Below are positions 47,655-56,038 of a stretch of 64,000 nucleotides of DNA, piece by piece. The stretch lies in the NCBI RefSeq assembly GCF_003346865.1, contig NZ_QDKL01000001.1, positions 806,001 to 870,000 of the forward strand. Direction: 5' to 3'. The position numbers and the translations under genes were made by a program. Numbering within the stretch: position 1 is the stretch's first letter; each line of letters starts with the position of its first letter. Under the pieces are notes generated by a model. That model was not told the origin of the DNA. It ran no database searches and saw only the letters and a program-made list of their open reading frames with translations. The DNA is from Halobacteriovorax vibrionivorans (GTDB lineage Bacteria > Bdellovibrionota > Bacteriovoracia > Bacteriovoracales > Bacteriovoracaceae).

Positions 47655-48689
47655 ATGACAAGAGTGTCTGAAAATTCAACGACTTTATCAATTAGGCATA
47701 CGCTTAATAAGCATAAGTCTAAGATGGAAGACCTTCAAATGAAGGGGACAACTCTTAAAAGCATGCGTAAGCCATCAGACAATCCAGCTGCAAATATTGA
47801 AGCATTACAAATATCAAGTGTTACAAATGATAATGCTCAATTTAAAAGAAATGCAGACTTTGCAATACTCCAATTAAATATTACAGAAAAAGCATTAGAG
47901 AATTTAACTGATGTTGTTAATAAGGCAAAAGAAATTGCAATCGCTCAATCATCAGATATTTATAATGCCGATGTAAGACGAAATGTTGCAAACGAAGTAC
48001 ACCAATTACGTAATCTTGCATTATCCATCGCCAATAAGCGAGTTGGTCAACGCTATATCTTTTCAGGATATAAGACACTGCAAGCTCCGTTTGATGAAAA
48101 TGGTAAATATCTTGGTGATACAGGTCACACAACGTTAGAAGTTGGAAAAGACTTCTTTGTTCAGGTTAATCTTCATGGGAAAGAAGTTTTTATGGCCGAG
48201 TCTGAATCAGACTCTAAAGTAAAACATCCTCTTGAGAAGTTTCCTGAAATGGCCGCAGGAAAAGATAGAAATAAAAATAGAGAAATTGAATCAGTTGAAG
48301 CAAATAATCGTGACATCGCATCAGTTGGTGAAGATGCTGGTAAATATACTGAGACGGCCAATATATTTGGACTACTCGACTCCCTTGCCATTTCATTAGA
48401 AAATAATGATCCAAAGCAAATTCAAAACTTACTTGAAAAATTTGATACGGCCATTACACGTCTTGTAACTTTAAGAACAAGAGTTGGTTCTGTTTCAAGT
48501 TCAGTTATGAGTAATGTGAACACAATTGAAGCAAACGATATTAGCAATATGGAAAGAAAGAGTAAGCTCGTCGATGCAGATGTAACTGAATTATTCTCAG
48601 ACATCACGCGTCAACAAGAGATCTTAAAAACAGCATATAAAACATCCGAGGGGCTCTTAAATAGAAACCTCTTAGACTTTCTGCGATAA
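47655..48689 (+). CDS. flgL: Hook-associated protein 3, FlgL
   Basis: FlgL is the second hook-filament junction protein and is related to flagellin. The 344-residue product has the flagellin-like N-terminus (SIRHTLNKHKSKMEDLQMKG, then MRKPSDNPAANIEALQI) and a helical C-terminus (DVTELFSDITRQQEILKTAY). It lies 15 nt after flgK. A 115-nt gap with its own promoter-like sequence follows before csrA. Confidence 0.93.
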   Translation: MTRVSENSTTLSIRHTLNKHKSKMEDLQMKGTTLKSMRKPSDNPAANIEALQISSVTNDNAQFKRNADFAILQLNITEKALENLTDVVNKAKEIAIAQSSDIYNADVRRNVANEVHQLRNLALSIANKRVGQRYIFSGYKTLQAPFDENGKYLGDTGHTTLEVGKDFFVQVNLHGKEVFMAESESDSKVKHPLEKFPEMAAGKDRNKNREIESVEANNRDIASVGEDAGKYTETANIFGLLDSLAISLENNDPKQIQNLLEKFDTAITRLVTLRTRVGSVSSSVMSNVNTIEANDISNMERKSKLVDADVTELFSDITRQQEILKTAYKTSEGLLNRNLLDFLR

Positions 48690-48730
48690 CACGCTGCTGC
48701 TACTTTTTTTTTATTTAGTTGATTTTTTAC

Positions 48731-48759
48731 TTGATTTTTAAAGTTTTGAATAATATATG
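48731..48759 (+). promoter_or_regulatory. Possible sigma-70 promoter of csrA-fliW
   Basis: TTGATT, a 17-nt spacer and TATATG lie about 45 nt before the csrA start. The -10 is only a fair match. No terminator is visible after flgL, so readthrough from the flagellar operon is also likely. Confidence 0.4.
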
Positions 48760-48766
48760 AACTCTA

Positions 48767-48801
48767 CCTGATGAATCAGGAAGGTTCAAAATTGAGGATG
48801 T
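48767..48801 (+). promoter_or_regulatory. Candidate CsrA-binding leader of csrA
   Basis: A perfect CCTGAT-GA-ATCAGG hairpin (48767-48780) is followed directly by GGAAGG. The ribosome binding site GAGGATGT (48794-48801) contains the core AGGATGT of the known CsrA consensus, 3 nt before the ATG. Two GGA sites about 18 nt apart, one over the ribosome binding site, are the usual layout for CsrA autorepression. The function is inferred. Confidence 0.6.
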
Positions 48802-48804
48802 GAA

Positions 48805-49038
48805 ATGCTGGTTTTAACAAGGAAGCTAGGGGAAAGTATTGCTATAGACGATCATATTAAGATCGTTGTCGTACAAATTAAAGGTAAACAAGTTCGTCTT
48901 GGAATCAAGGCCCCGAAGGAAACAAAAATTCACCGAGAAGAGGTCTACAAGGCCATTCAAGAGCAAAATTATGAAGCTTCTCAGGCTGGACCAGATAGTC
49001 TTAACGATCTCGCAGACGCCCTGCGCAACAAGAAATAA
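48805..49038 (+). CDS. csrA: Carbon storage regulator CsrA
   Basis: CsrA is a dimeric RNA-binding protein that blocks translation by covering GGA-containing ribosome binding sites. The 77-residue protein starts MLVLTRKLGESIAIDDHIKI and has the RNA-contact segment VRLGIKAPKETKIHREEVY. Its tail is about 15 residues longer than the E. coli form (61), as in FliW-dependent systems, where FliW binds the extended C-terminal part. It sits directly before fliW, which supports a CsrA-FliW-flagellin circuit. Confidence 0.97.
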   Translation: MLVLTRKLGESIAIDDHIKIVVVQIKGKQVRLGIKAPKETKIHREEVYKAIQEQNYEASQAGPDSLNDLADALRNKK

Positions 49039-49117
49039 ATTCCGCTTGCTCTTTTGCCCCTACGACTGTTAAAATCTGTTATCAAGTTCTGAAACTTGAA
49101 TTCGGAGGAACGACACA

Positions 49118-49666
49118 GTGAAAGTAAGCACAACACGATTTGGGGAATTAGAAGTTAATAAAAAAGATATCATCAAATTTGATGAAGGTATTCTTGGGTT
49201 TGAAAACCTTAAAGAATTCTTTGTTGTTGATCCAGGTGATCAAACACTTATTCTTTGGCTACAATCAGTAGATGATGGAGCAACAGCTTTCCCAATCATT
49301 GAACCAAAAATCTTTAAAGAAGATTATTCTATCAGCCTATTACCAGCTGAATTAAATAGCCTTAAGCTAGAGAACCTCACAAACGCAAGCGTTTATACAA
49401 TCCTAACAATTCCTTCGGATGTAACGCTTATGTCGGCTAACTTAAAGGCACCAATCATTATTAATAACGACACTCACAAAGCACGTCAGATTGTACTTCA
49501 AGATAATAAACTAGAAGTAAAATTTGAAATGTATGCGGCCCTGAAGAAGTCGATTGTTAATTTTCATTCTGATGATTCTGTTCGTACAAATGTTAATGTT
49601 TCAAATGAGCCAACTGTTGTTGAGCAAAGTGAAACAACAAATACAGAACGTACAGCAGAAGCTTAA
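49118..49666 (+). CDS. fliW: Flagellar assembly factor FliW
   Basis: FliW binds flagellin or CsrA in a partner switch that ties flagellin translation to its export. The 182-residue product has the family core (FGELEVNKKDIIKFDEGILG at residues 8-27, then FENLKEFFVVD, and the later NLKAPIIIN segment). The start is GTG at 49118 with GGAGG upstream. A tail of about 30 acidic and Thr-rich residues beyond the usual ~150-residue length is present. Confidence 0.95.
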   Translation: MKVSTTRFGELEVNKKDIIKFDEGILGFENLKEFFVVDPGDQTLILWLQSVDDGATAFPIIEPKIFKEDYSISLLPAELNSLKLENLTNASVYTILTIPSDVTLMSANLKAPIIINNDTHKARQIVLQDNKLEVKFEMYAALKKSIVNFHSDDSVRTNVNVSNEPTVVEQSETTNTERTAEA

Positions 49667-49690
49667 TTTAAATTTTCCAAATTTATATAT

Positions 49691-49725
49691 AAAAAAAGCA
49701 CCATGTATATGGTGCTTTTTTATTT
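49691..49725. terminator. Bidirectional terminator between fliW and the TPR gene
   Basis: A 13-bp perfect inverted repeat (49692-49704 with 49709-49721, GCACCAT/ATGGTGC core, 4-nt loop) has A-runs before and T-runs after. It can therefore stop the plus-strand fliW transcript and the convergent minus-strand operon ending at 49746. Confidence 0.85.
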
Positions 49726-49745
49726 TAAAATTTCTTTTTTATTTC

Positions 49746-50477
49746 TTATAAAGTAGTTTCTGTAGCATTCTTAGCAAAGTTTAAATACATTTGTGCTTCA
49801 TTATTAAGAGGATCAACAGATACAACTTTTTCCCATTCAGAAGTAGCATTTAAAACATCACCTTTTCCATAGTGTAGAACACCAAGAGCAATACGACCTG
49901 GAAGATAGTCAGGTCTTTCATTCTTAAGCTTTGAAAGTTCTTCAAATGACTTATTAACAAAGCCTTTCTTAGCATAGACTTTTGCAATCTTTACTCTGGC
50001 TTCTAAATTTTCTGGATCAAGCTTTAATACTTTTCCGTATTCAAATAGAGCTTCATCAAAACGATTATATGTTAGATATAAATCAGCTAACTCATAGTGC
50101 TTAATCGCAAATTTACGATCAATATGATTATCATTAAGCTCAGAGCTCTTAGAGTTAACCTTAACCTTTTGTGAAGCAACCTGAAAGATCTTACTTGCTT
50201 CTTCATATTGTCCAATATCATTATAGAGAACCGATAAGCTAACAGCTGCATCTGTGTGATCTGGCCTTACTTCTAAAACTTTTTTGAAAGCTTTAATGGC
50301 CTTAGAGATCTCACCCGTTAAATGAAAAATATTAGCAATTGAAAAAAGAGCATCAGCATCTTTTGGATCAATATCTAAGAGTTCATTATAAATTGATATC
50401 GCTTTATTAAATTCACGATTATCAAAAGCAACCTTGGCCTTCTTAGATAATTTCTCTTGTTCAAATGACTTCATCAT
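49746..50477 (-). CDS. Tetratricopeptide-repeat protein
   Basis: The 243-residue protein consists of about five or six TPR units (for example FNKAISIYNELLDIDPKDAD at residues 23-42, then ALFSIANIFHLTGEISKAI) and has no signal peptide. Such proteins are protein-interaction scaffolds, and the partner is not evident. It is the last gene of a five-gene minus-strand unit and lies 12 nt after bamD, so a link to envelope assembly is possible but unproven. Confidence 0.8.
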   Translation of the reverse strand: MMKSFEQEKLSKKAKVAFDNREFNKAISIYNELLDIDPKDADALFSIANIFHLTGEISKAIKAFKKVLEVRPDHTDAAVSLSVLYNDIGQYEEASKIFQVASQKVKVNSKSSELNDNHIDRKFAIKHYELADLYLTYNRFDEALFEYGKVLKLDPENLEARVKIAKVYAKKGFVNKSFEELSKLKNERPDYLPGRIALGVLHYGKGDVLNATSEWEKVVSVDPLNNEAQMYLNFAKNATETTL

Positions 50478-50489
50478 AATTGGCGTCCC

Positions 50490-51230
50490 CTATCTTAAGC
50501 ACTCTTTTACATCACTTTTTAAGTTAGAAAGATCACCATCTTTATATAAGTAGCGATAATTTTTAAAAACTAACTCACAAAGCTCTGGCCTTGCACTTTT
50601 TAAACCAATTGTTACCAAACGATCACTGGCAAGTTTTTTAACTTTATCATCATTGAATCGATTCAATAAATTCTTATAGCGAAAAGCCGCTGATTGAAAG
50701 TCTTCCGTTTTATAATAGAAGTTGGCAATGTATAGCTCTTTATCTTTTAGCATCTTATAACATTCATCAATTTTATCCTTAGCATCTTTTAGATACTTTG
50801 AATTGGGATATAAACTTCTTAGTTCATTAAAATATTTAATGGCCTGTTTAGCGGCAGTAAGATCGCGATCAAATGTTGATGGCTTCTGTTTATAGTAGGC
50901 TTCTGCAATCTTAAAAGTTACATAATCCATTCTTGGATGTTTTGGATGAAAGTCCTTAAACAAAAGATATGCAGCAGCAGATTCCTCATAGTTTTCCTGT
51001 AAATATAGGATGTCTGCCTGCATTAACTCAGCAGAGGTTGCATAGTAACTATATGGATATTGAGATTTAATTGTATTTAATTTTTCAAGCGCCATAATAT
51101 AACGCTCTGATTCTTTAAGCCTTGTGGCCTCTTTAAATAAAACCTCTGCCTCAGTACTACCTTTTGGTCGATTTACTGCGCAGGAAGTCAAAACAAGAAT
51201 AGAAAATAATAATGTAAGATACTTAAGCAC
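50490..51230 (-). CDS. bamD: Outer-membrane protein assembly factor BamD
   Basis: BamD is the essential lipoprotein partner of BamA in inserting beta-barrel proteins. The 246-residue product has a lipoprotein signal ending LTSC (Cys17) and TPR-like repeats with the BamD pattern (LNTIKSQYPYSYYATSAEL; AYLLFKDFHPKHPRMDYVTF). I start it at the GTG at 51230, which has AGGGGG 4 nt upstream and places the signal peptide at the N-terminus. The longer ATG frame from 51269 would put 13 odd residues before it. Confidence 0.88.
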   Translation of the reverse strand: MLKYLTLLFSILVLTSCAVNRPKGSTEAEVLFKEATRLKESERYIMALEKLNTIKSQYPYSYYATSAELMQADILYLQENYEESAAAYLLFKDFHPKHPRMDYVTFKIAEAYYKQKPSTFDRDLTAAKQAIKYFNELRSLYPNSKYLKDAKDKIDECYKMLKDKELYIANFYYKTEDFQSAAFRYKNLLNRFNDDKVKKLASDRLVTIGLKSARPELCELVFKNYRYLYKDGDLSNLKSDVKECLR

Positions 51231-51284
51231 TTGGCCCCCTATATATAGGGAAATTCTAGCACTTAACAATAATACCCGTCAAAG

Positions 51285-52316
51285 CTAATAGCCTTCTTCG
51301 TAAACATCTTTAAGAACTTGATCAATTAATAGCTTAATTGCGGCCGCTAATGGAATTGAAATAATCATTCCCGTAATTCCAATCATTTGAGAGCCAAGAA
51401 TAACACTCCCTACAACAACAACTGGGTGGAGGTTAACGATTTTTGAAACAAGTAATGGAAAGACAATTGCGATATCAATGGCATTGGCAACAAGATAGAG
51501 GATTAAAACACCACCAAAGTCTGTGCCCATTCCGTATTCGGCGGCAATAAAGATTAATGCAGGAACAGAGCCAAATAATGGGCCTAGATAAGGGATAATA
51601 TTAGTAACTGCTGCAAGGATTCCAAAGATCAGAGAAAAGCGGATATCCATAAAGAATAGGCCCGCAAAAATTATGATCCCTAAAATACTGGCCTCAATAA
51701 CCTTAGCCAGAATATAATCACCAATACGACGGTTAAATTGAAATGAGAGATGATAAAGCTTTTCAAAGTACTTATTAGGTAAAAGTCTTGTGACCTTCTC
51801 TCTGAATGTTCTCATATCTCTTAATGTAAAAAAGAGAAATAAAGGCACAATAAAAAACAATTCCAGTGCCGTACCAAGAAACTTTGGCAGTACCAAAACA
51901 AAAGCACTGATCTCATCTTTTACAAAGTTCAAGGTTTGTAAAAGGTACTCATTACTTAAACGATAGCCAGACCTTGCTTCAACAAATGCCTGCAAAGATG
52001 AGTAGCTTGTTTTTAGGAAATATTCTACTTTTGGAATATAAACTTCTAAATTGTTTAATTCACTCACCATTATTGGAGTAACCTTTACCACTGGATAAAT
52101 TGTAGCAAATAGAAAGATGACAACAAGGATGGCCGAGGAAAGGTTTCGATTTATATGATAACGTTCAATAAATAATAATATTGGATTTAGAATCAGAGTT
52201 AGAATGTAGCAAATTAAAAGAGGCGTTGCGACTCTAGGAAATAGAAAAAACAGGCCCATGCAACAGAGGATAAATAATCCAAAAATTATGGCCCTTAGAC
52301 GATCATTACTGGTCAT
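51285..52316 (-). CDS. AI-2E family (PF01594-type) membrane permease
   Basis: The protein has about eight predicted membrane helices in the usual arrangement: paired helices at the N-terminus, a long extramembrane part around residues 90-140, then the helix cluster with NIIPYLGPLFGSVPALIF. That NIIPYLGP-type motif is the family hallmark. Family members include TqsA (AI-2 export) and Na+/H+ antiporters, so the substrate is unknown. I chose the ATG at 52316 because it overlaps the upstream gene by only 11 nt. An ATG at 52334 would add six residues. Confidence 0.85.
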   Translation of the reverse strand: MTSNDRLRAIIFGLFILCCMGLFFLFPRVATPLLICYILTLILNPILLFIERYHINRNLSSAILVVIFLFATIYPVVKVTPIMVSELNNLEVYIPKVEYFLKTSYSSLQAFVEARSGYRLSNEYLLQTLNFVKDEISAFVLVLPKFLGTALELFFIVPLFLFFTLRDMRTFREKVTRLLPNKYFEKLYHLSFQFNRRIGDYILAKVIEASILGIIIFAGLFFMDIRFSLIFGILAAVTNIIPYLGPLFGSVPALIFIAAEYGMGTDFGGVLILYLVANAIDIAIVFPLLVSKIVNLHPVVVVGSVILGSQMIGITGMIISIPLAAAIKLLIDQVLKDVYEEGY

Positions 52317-52908
52317 TTTTTTCTTTCTCTTCATTTAGTGCATTTACTTCATCATTCAAATCAGAGTTCTCAACCTTAAGTTTTCTAATTTCTCTTGCAA
52401 GAATATGTAACTTCTTTACAACTAGCTCACTCATTGCTTGGAGGAATTTAGAAGAGAGTCCCGGCTTTTCTGTAATCATTAGCTCGAGATCAGGTTTAAA
52501 AATTCCCAGCATCTCAAGTGGCTCTGAAGCAACTGCAGACACAGAACGCTTATGACCTTCTTCAAGTAGACCAATCTCTCCCAGGTAGTCCCTTCTTTCA
52601 AGATTAGTTACATGAAACTTCTTTCCACTTCGCTCTGTATAAAGTTCAACACGACCAGAGACAATGATGTAGAAGCCAATTCCAAAGTCACCTTCTTTGA
52701 AGATAACCTCACCTTTTTCATATGTTCTTTTGTGAAAGTATTTTGAAAGTTGAAATAATTCAAATTCACCGAGATTTCTTAAGATAACAGTTTCTCTTAG
52801 CAGATATGGGATGGTTACCTTATTGCTTTTAATAAGAGGATTAATCGACCACAAAAACTTTATTAAGTTAATATCGATTTGATCTTCTTTAGAATACTTC
52901 TCAGTCAT
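52306..52908 (-). CDS. Cyclic-nucleotide-binding-domain protein with coiled-coil tail
   Basis: The 200-residue protein contains one cNMP-binding (Crp-like) beta-roll, about residues 45-155, with the GEVIFKEGDFGIGFYIIVSG strand region. Its phosphate-binding cassette reads GEIGLLEEGHKRSVSAV; the Glu and Arg that contact cyclic nucleotide in the family are present. There is no DNA-binding domain. Instead the C-terminus is a charged coiled coil (about residues 160-200). It is coupled to the permease gene (11-nt overlap), so control of that transporter is a reasonable inference. Confidence 0.82.
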   Translation of the reverse strand: MTEKYSKEDQIDINLIKFLWSINPLIKSNKVTIPYLLRETVILRNLGEFELFQLSKYFHKRTYEKGEVIFKEGDFGIGFYIIVSGRVELYTERSGKKFHVTNLERRDYLGEIGLLEEGHKRSVSAVASEPLEMLGIFKPDLELMITEKPGLSSKFLQAMSELVVKKLHILAREIRKLKVENSDLNDEVNALNEEKEKNDQ

Positions 52909-52917
52909 AAATTACCT

Positions 52918-53565
52918 TTAATAAGTTTCAATGGAATCGGACTTAACCCAACCCTTAACGCTACTTGGCCAATAAATAAAAGACCATCCCTCATTCACCT
53001 TAGAGATAATCACTCTAAGTCCTTCACGTGCCTGCTGGTTATGTTCAAAAATTGCAGAAGGTCCTTCATGGACTTGCGTATCTTTCATCACAACAGCATT
53101 ATTATATGTTGCTTTCAAATAGATGCTATTGAAAATAGCAGGACTGAGTGAAACGATAAATAAAATAAAAATAATACCTTTATGAATTTTAGTTCTCCAA
53201 TTTAAAACTAAAACAATCAAAAGTAGTACCAAGGTAATACTAGTATAATAAACACTTGGTATATCAAGGCCTTTGGCAACAAGATTATACTCCTGACTAC
53301 CTAAGTCATATTGAGTCTTAATATAGTCGATATTATTGGTTACAAGCTTATCTTGCTGACCTAGCTGATATGACTTTTCAAGATAAAGTCTGGCCGCTCC
53401 AAGGTCTTCTAATTTCAAGTACGCGGTGCCCAAATTATAAAAATACTGGGCATCGATAAATAGACTTTTATTTTTAATCAGAAGATCTTTATAAGCTTCA
53501 TAATCTTTATTTTTATAAAGTTCTTCCAATTCTTTTAGTGGATTTCCTGTGTTAGTATCTGGCAT
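52918..53565 (-). CDS. TPR plus SH3-like membrane protein (BatE-like)
   Basis: The 215-residue protein has TPR repeats at residues 8-90, two membrane helices (about 107-125 and 131-149) and a C-terminal SH3-like domain. That domain has the typical VMKDTQVHEGPSAIFEHNQQ and WSFIYWPSSVKGWVKSD patterns. This architecture resembles BatE-type proteins, but no batA-D genes are nearby. It is the first gene of the unit that leads to the CNBD, permease and bamD genes and starts 82 nt from the divergent aminotransferase gene. Confidence 0.75.
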   Translation of the reverse strand: MPDTNTGNPLKELEELYKNKDYEAYKDLLIKNKSLFIDAQYFYNLGTAYLKLEDLGAARLYLEKSYQLGQQDKLVTNNIDYIKTQYDLGSQEYNLVAKGLDIPSVYYTSITLVLLLIVLVLNWRTKIHKGIIFILFIVSLSPAIFNSIYLKATYNNAVVMKDTQVHEGPSAIFEHNQQAREGLRVIISKVNEGWSFIYWPSSVKGWVKSDSIETY

Positions 53566-53647
53566 AAATTTATTATCTATTTGGCTTGTAGCCTTTGCAA
53601 GTGAGTGATAATTCTACCACATAAAAAAAGTAAAAAAGAGGTGAGTT

Positions 53648-55015
53648 ATGGAATACGGCGTTAGAAACAATGAAATAAATGATCAATTTGATAAGCTATT
53701 CTCTTCAATTCTTAAAGAGCAGAAGAATTTTATGGAAGTTCGTGGGCCACAAGAAGGAAAAGAGCATCTAGTTGAAGAAACTTTAAAAGCTTATAATCAA
53801 GAAAGAGGTAAAGGTATCTACTTTAACTATGTTTCATCTGGACGCGGACACGGGCCATTCACTGAGTTAATTGACGGTTCAGTAAAGTATGACTTAATCG
53901 GCGGTATTGGTCCTAACCTACTTGGTCACTCACATCCTATCTATATTAAGTCACACCTTGAGGCAGCTCTTGGTGACTCAGTTATGTGTGGAAATCTTCA
54001 ACCATATCCACAAGCAATCGAATTAACAAATAATCTACTTAGTGCAGTTAAAGAAAGTAACCTGAAGCACTTTTGGTTTACAGGTTCAGGTAGTTTTGCA
54101 AATGATCTAGCTCTTAAGCTTGTTTGGCAAAAGAAAGATCCTGCTTATCGTGTGATTGCTTTCAAGAAAGCTTTTGCAGGTAGAAGTGTTGCTACTCAGG
54201 ATATCACTCATAATGCTAATTACCGTCAAGGGATGCCTAAGTCTTTAGATGTTGATCACGTTCCACATTTTGATCAAAACAACCCTGAGGACTCATTAAA
54301 GAATACACTAGCGGCACTTGAGGAAGTTACAGCGAAACACCCAAATCAGCACTGTGCAATTATGCTTGAAATTATTCAAGGTGAAGGTGGGTTTATCTTT
54401 GGACCAAAAGAATATTACGAAGAAATTTTTAAGTGGGCCAAGAAGAAAGGTTTATATATTTGGATTGATGAAGTTCAAACATTTGGTAGAACAAGAGAAT
54501 TATTTGCATTCCAAACAATGGGCCTAGATAAGTATGTCGATATTGTTTCTGTAGGAAAGGCCCTACAAGTTTGTGGTGTCCTTTATAGTGAAGAATTAAA
54601 CCCTAAGCCTGGTTTAATTGCAGGTACTTTCAATGGATCTGTTTCAGCACTTTCAACAGGAAGTAAACTTATTAAGTATCTAACAGAAGGTAATTTCTAC
54701 GGAGATAATGGACGTATCAAAGAATTAGAAGATAAGTTCATCACAAAGCTTACTCACTTAATGAAGAACTCTTGTAAAGACAAGATGACTTATGTTGGTG
54801 GTATTGGAACAATGATAGCTTTTGAAGTCGGTGACTCAACAACTGAAACCGTTTCAAAATTTGTTAAGGCTCTATTTAATAACGGAATCGTTGCCTTTAT
54901 GGCCGGTAAAGAACCAACGCGAGTTAGACTACTTCTGCCTCTTGCTATGACTGATGAGCATATTGATGACATCATTTCTATAATTGAAAAAACAATCTTA
55001 GAAGAAATAAATTAG
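53648..55015 (+). CDS. Class III aminotransferase, probably succinylornithine transaminase (AstC role)
   Basis: This PLP enzyme has 455 residues with the fold-type I pattern: FTGSGSFANDLALKLVW near residue 143, the EIIQGEGGF motif, the cofactor Asp in IWIDEVQTFGRT, and the Schiff-base Lys in VSVGKALQVCGV. The QVCG after the lysine is also seen in lysine 6-aminotransferases. Its place 11 nt before astA and in one operon with astD makes succinylornithine the likeliest substrate. The sequence alone cannot decide between ornithine-type and lysine-type amino donors. Confidence 0.8.
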   Translation: MEYGVRNNEINDQFDKLFSSILKEQKNFMEVRGPQEGKEHLVEETLKAYNQERGKGIYFNYVSSGRGHGPFTELIDGSVKYDLIGGIGPNLLGHSHPIYIKSHLEAALGDSVMCGNLQPYPQAIELTNNLLSAVKESNLKHFWFTGSGSFANDLALKLVWQKKDPAYRVIAFKKAFAGRSVATQDITHNANYRQGMPKSLDVDHVPHFDQNNPEDSLKNTLAALEEVTAKHPNQHCAIMLEIIQGEGGFIFGPKEYYEEIFKWAKKKGLYIWIDEVQTFGRTRELFAFQTMGLDKYVDIVSVGKALQVCGVLYSEELNPKPGLIAGTFNGSVSALSTGSKLIKYLTEGNFYGDNGRIKELEDKFITKLTHLMKNSCKDKMTYVGGIGTMIAFEVGDSTTETVSKFVKALFNNGIVAFMAGKEPTRVRLLLPLAMTDEHIDDIISIIEKTILEEIN

Positions 55016-55026
55016 GGAAAGAAAAA

Positions 55027-56028
55027 ATGTTTCGAATAAGACCTGTTAAAAAAGAAGACTTAGAAGATTTATATGATCTTTCGGGATTATATACTTTTAT
55101 TAACTTACCTCATGATAAGGAGTTAATCGAAAGTAAGATCAATAGTTCTCTTCGCTCTTTTAAACAAATGAGTTCTGATCTTTCACGAGATCATTATATT
55201 TTTGTGCTAGAAGACCTTGAGGCAAATAGAGTTATCGGCTGCTCTATGATTCACGCACGTCATGGTGATGAACATGAGCCTCATTTTTATTTGAAAGTTG
55301 GACAAGAAAATAAATTTTCCCAAACAATAAATACAGGTTTCATACACGGAACCCTAAAGCTTGGCTACGATACAGATGGGCCTACAGAAATTGGTGGCCT
55401 TATCCTTGATCCAAGTTATCGAGGCAATCCTAATAAACTAGGAAAGGTTCTTTCATTTTGTCGTTTCATGTATATGGGATTAAATCCTCATCGTTTTAAG
55501 GACACTGTTCACTCTGAACTAATGCCCCCATTCGATGCCGATGGAAAATCTCCACTATGGGAAGCAATTGGTAGACGATTTCTAAATATGGAATATCATG
55601 ATGCCGATATCTTAAGTCGTAAGAATAAAGAATTCATTCTAAGCCTCTTCCCTTCAGGAACAATTTACGAAACCCTACTTCCAATTGAAGCGAGAAATGC
55701 CGTTGGAAAAGTTGGACTTGATACAGAACCAGTAAAGAGAATGCTTGAATCAATTGGTTTTAAGTATACAAATGAAGTGGATCCATTTGATGGTGGTCCA
55801 CACTATCGCTGTAAGCTAAAAGACATTAAGCCTGTTCAAACAATCCAAAAAGCAAAGATAGAGCAAGGAAGTTGTAATCATCCAAAACTTTACCTTGTTA
55901 TGACAAATGAAGAAAACTTTGAGGTAATCTGTCTCAAAGGTGAACTCAATAATGATATACTTACTGTCGACAACATTTCACAATATAAACTTGATCAAGG
56001 TCAAGACGTCACAGTGATGGCAATATAA
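55027..56028 (+). CDS. astA: Arginine N-succinyltransferase
   Basis: AstA catalyses the first step of the arginine succinyltransferase pathway, succinyl-CoA plus arginine to succinylarginine. The 333-residue protein starts MFRIRPVKKEDLEDLYDLSG. It has the acyltransferase features of the family, including EIGGLILDPSYRGNPNKLGK (CoA-binding region) and HSELMPPFDADGKSPLWEA. It lies 11 nt after the aminotransferase and 10 nt before astD. The astB and astE genes are not in this window. Confidence 0.92.
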   Translation: MFRIRPVKKEDLEDLYDLSGLYTFINLPHDKELIESKINSSLRSFKQMSSDLSRDHYIFVLEDLEANRVIGCSMIHARHGDEHEPHFYLKVGQENKFSQTINTGFIHGTLKLGYDTDGPTEIGGLILDPSYRGNPNKLGKVLSFCRFMYMGLNPHRFKDTVHSELMPPFDADGKSPLWEAIGRRFLNMEYHDADILSRKNKEFILSLFPSGTIYETLLPIEARNAVGKVGLDTEPVKRMLESIGFKYTNEVDPFDGGPHYRCKLKDIKPVQTIQKAKIEQGSCNHPKLYLVMTNEENFEVICLKGELNNDILTVDNISQYKLDQGQDVTVMAI

Positions 56029-56038
56029 GGAGATATTT

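Noticed and set aside
52879..53151. Plus-strand 90-codon frame antisense to the SH3/TPR gene
   Set aside because: The opposite strand encodes a coherent TPR, membrane-helix and SH3-like protein; this frame has no domain and no start signal.
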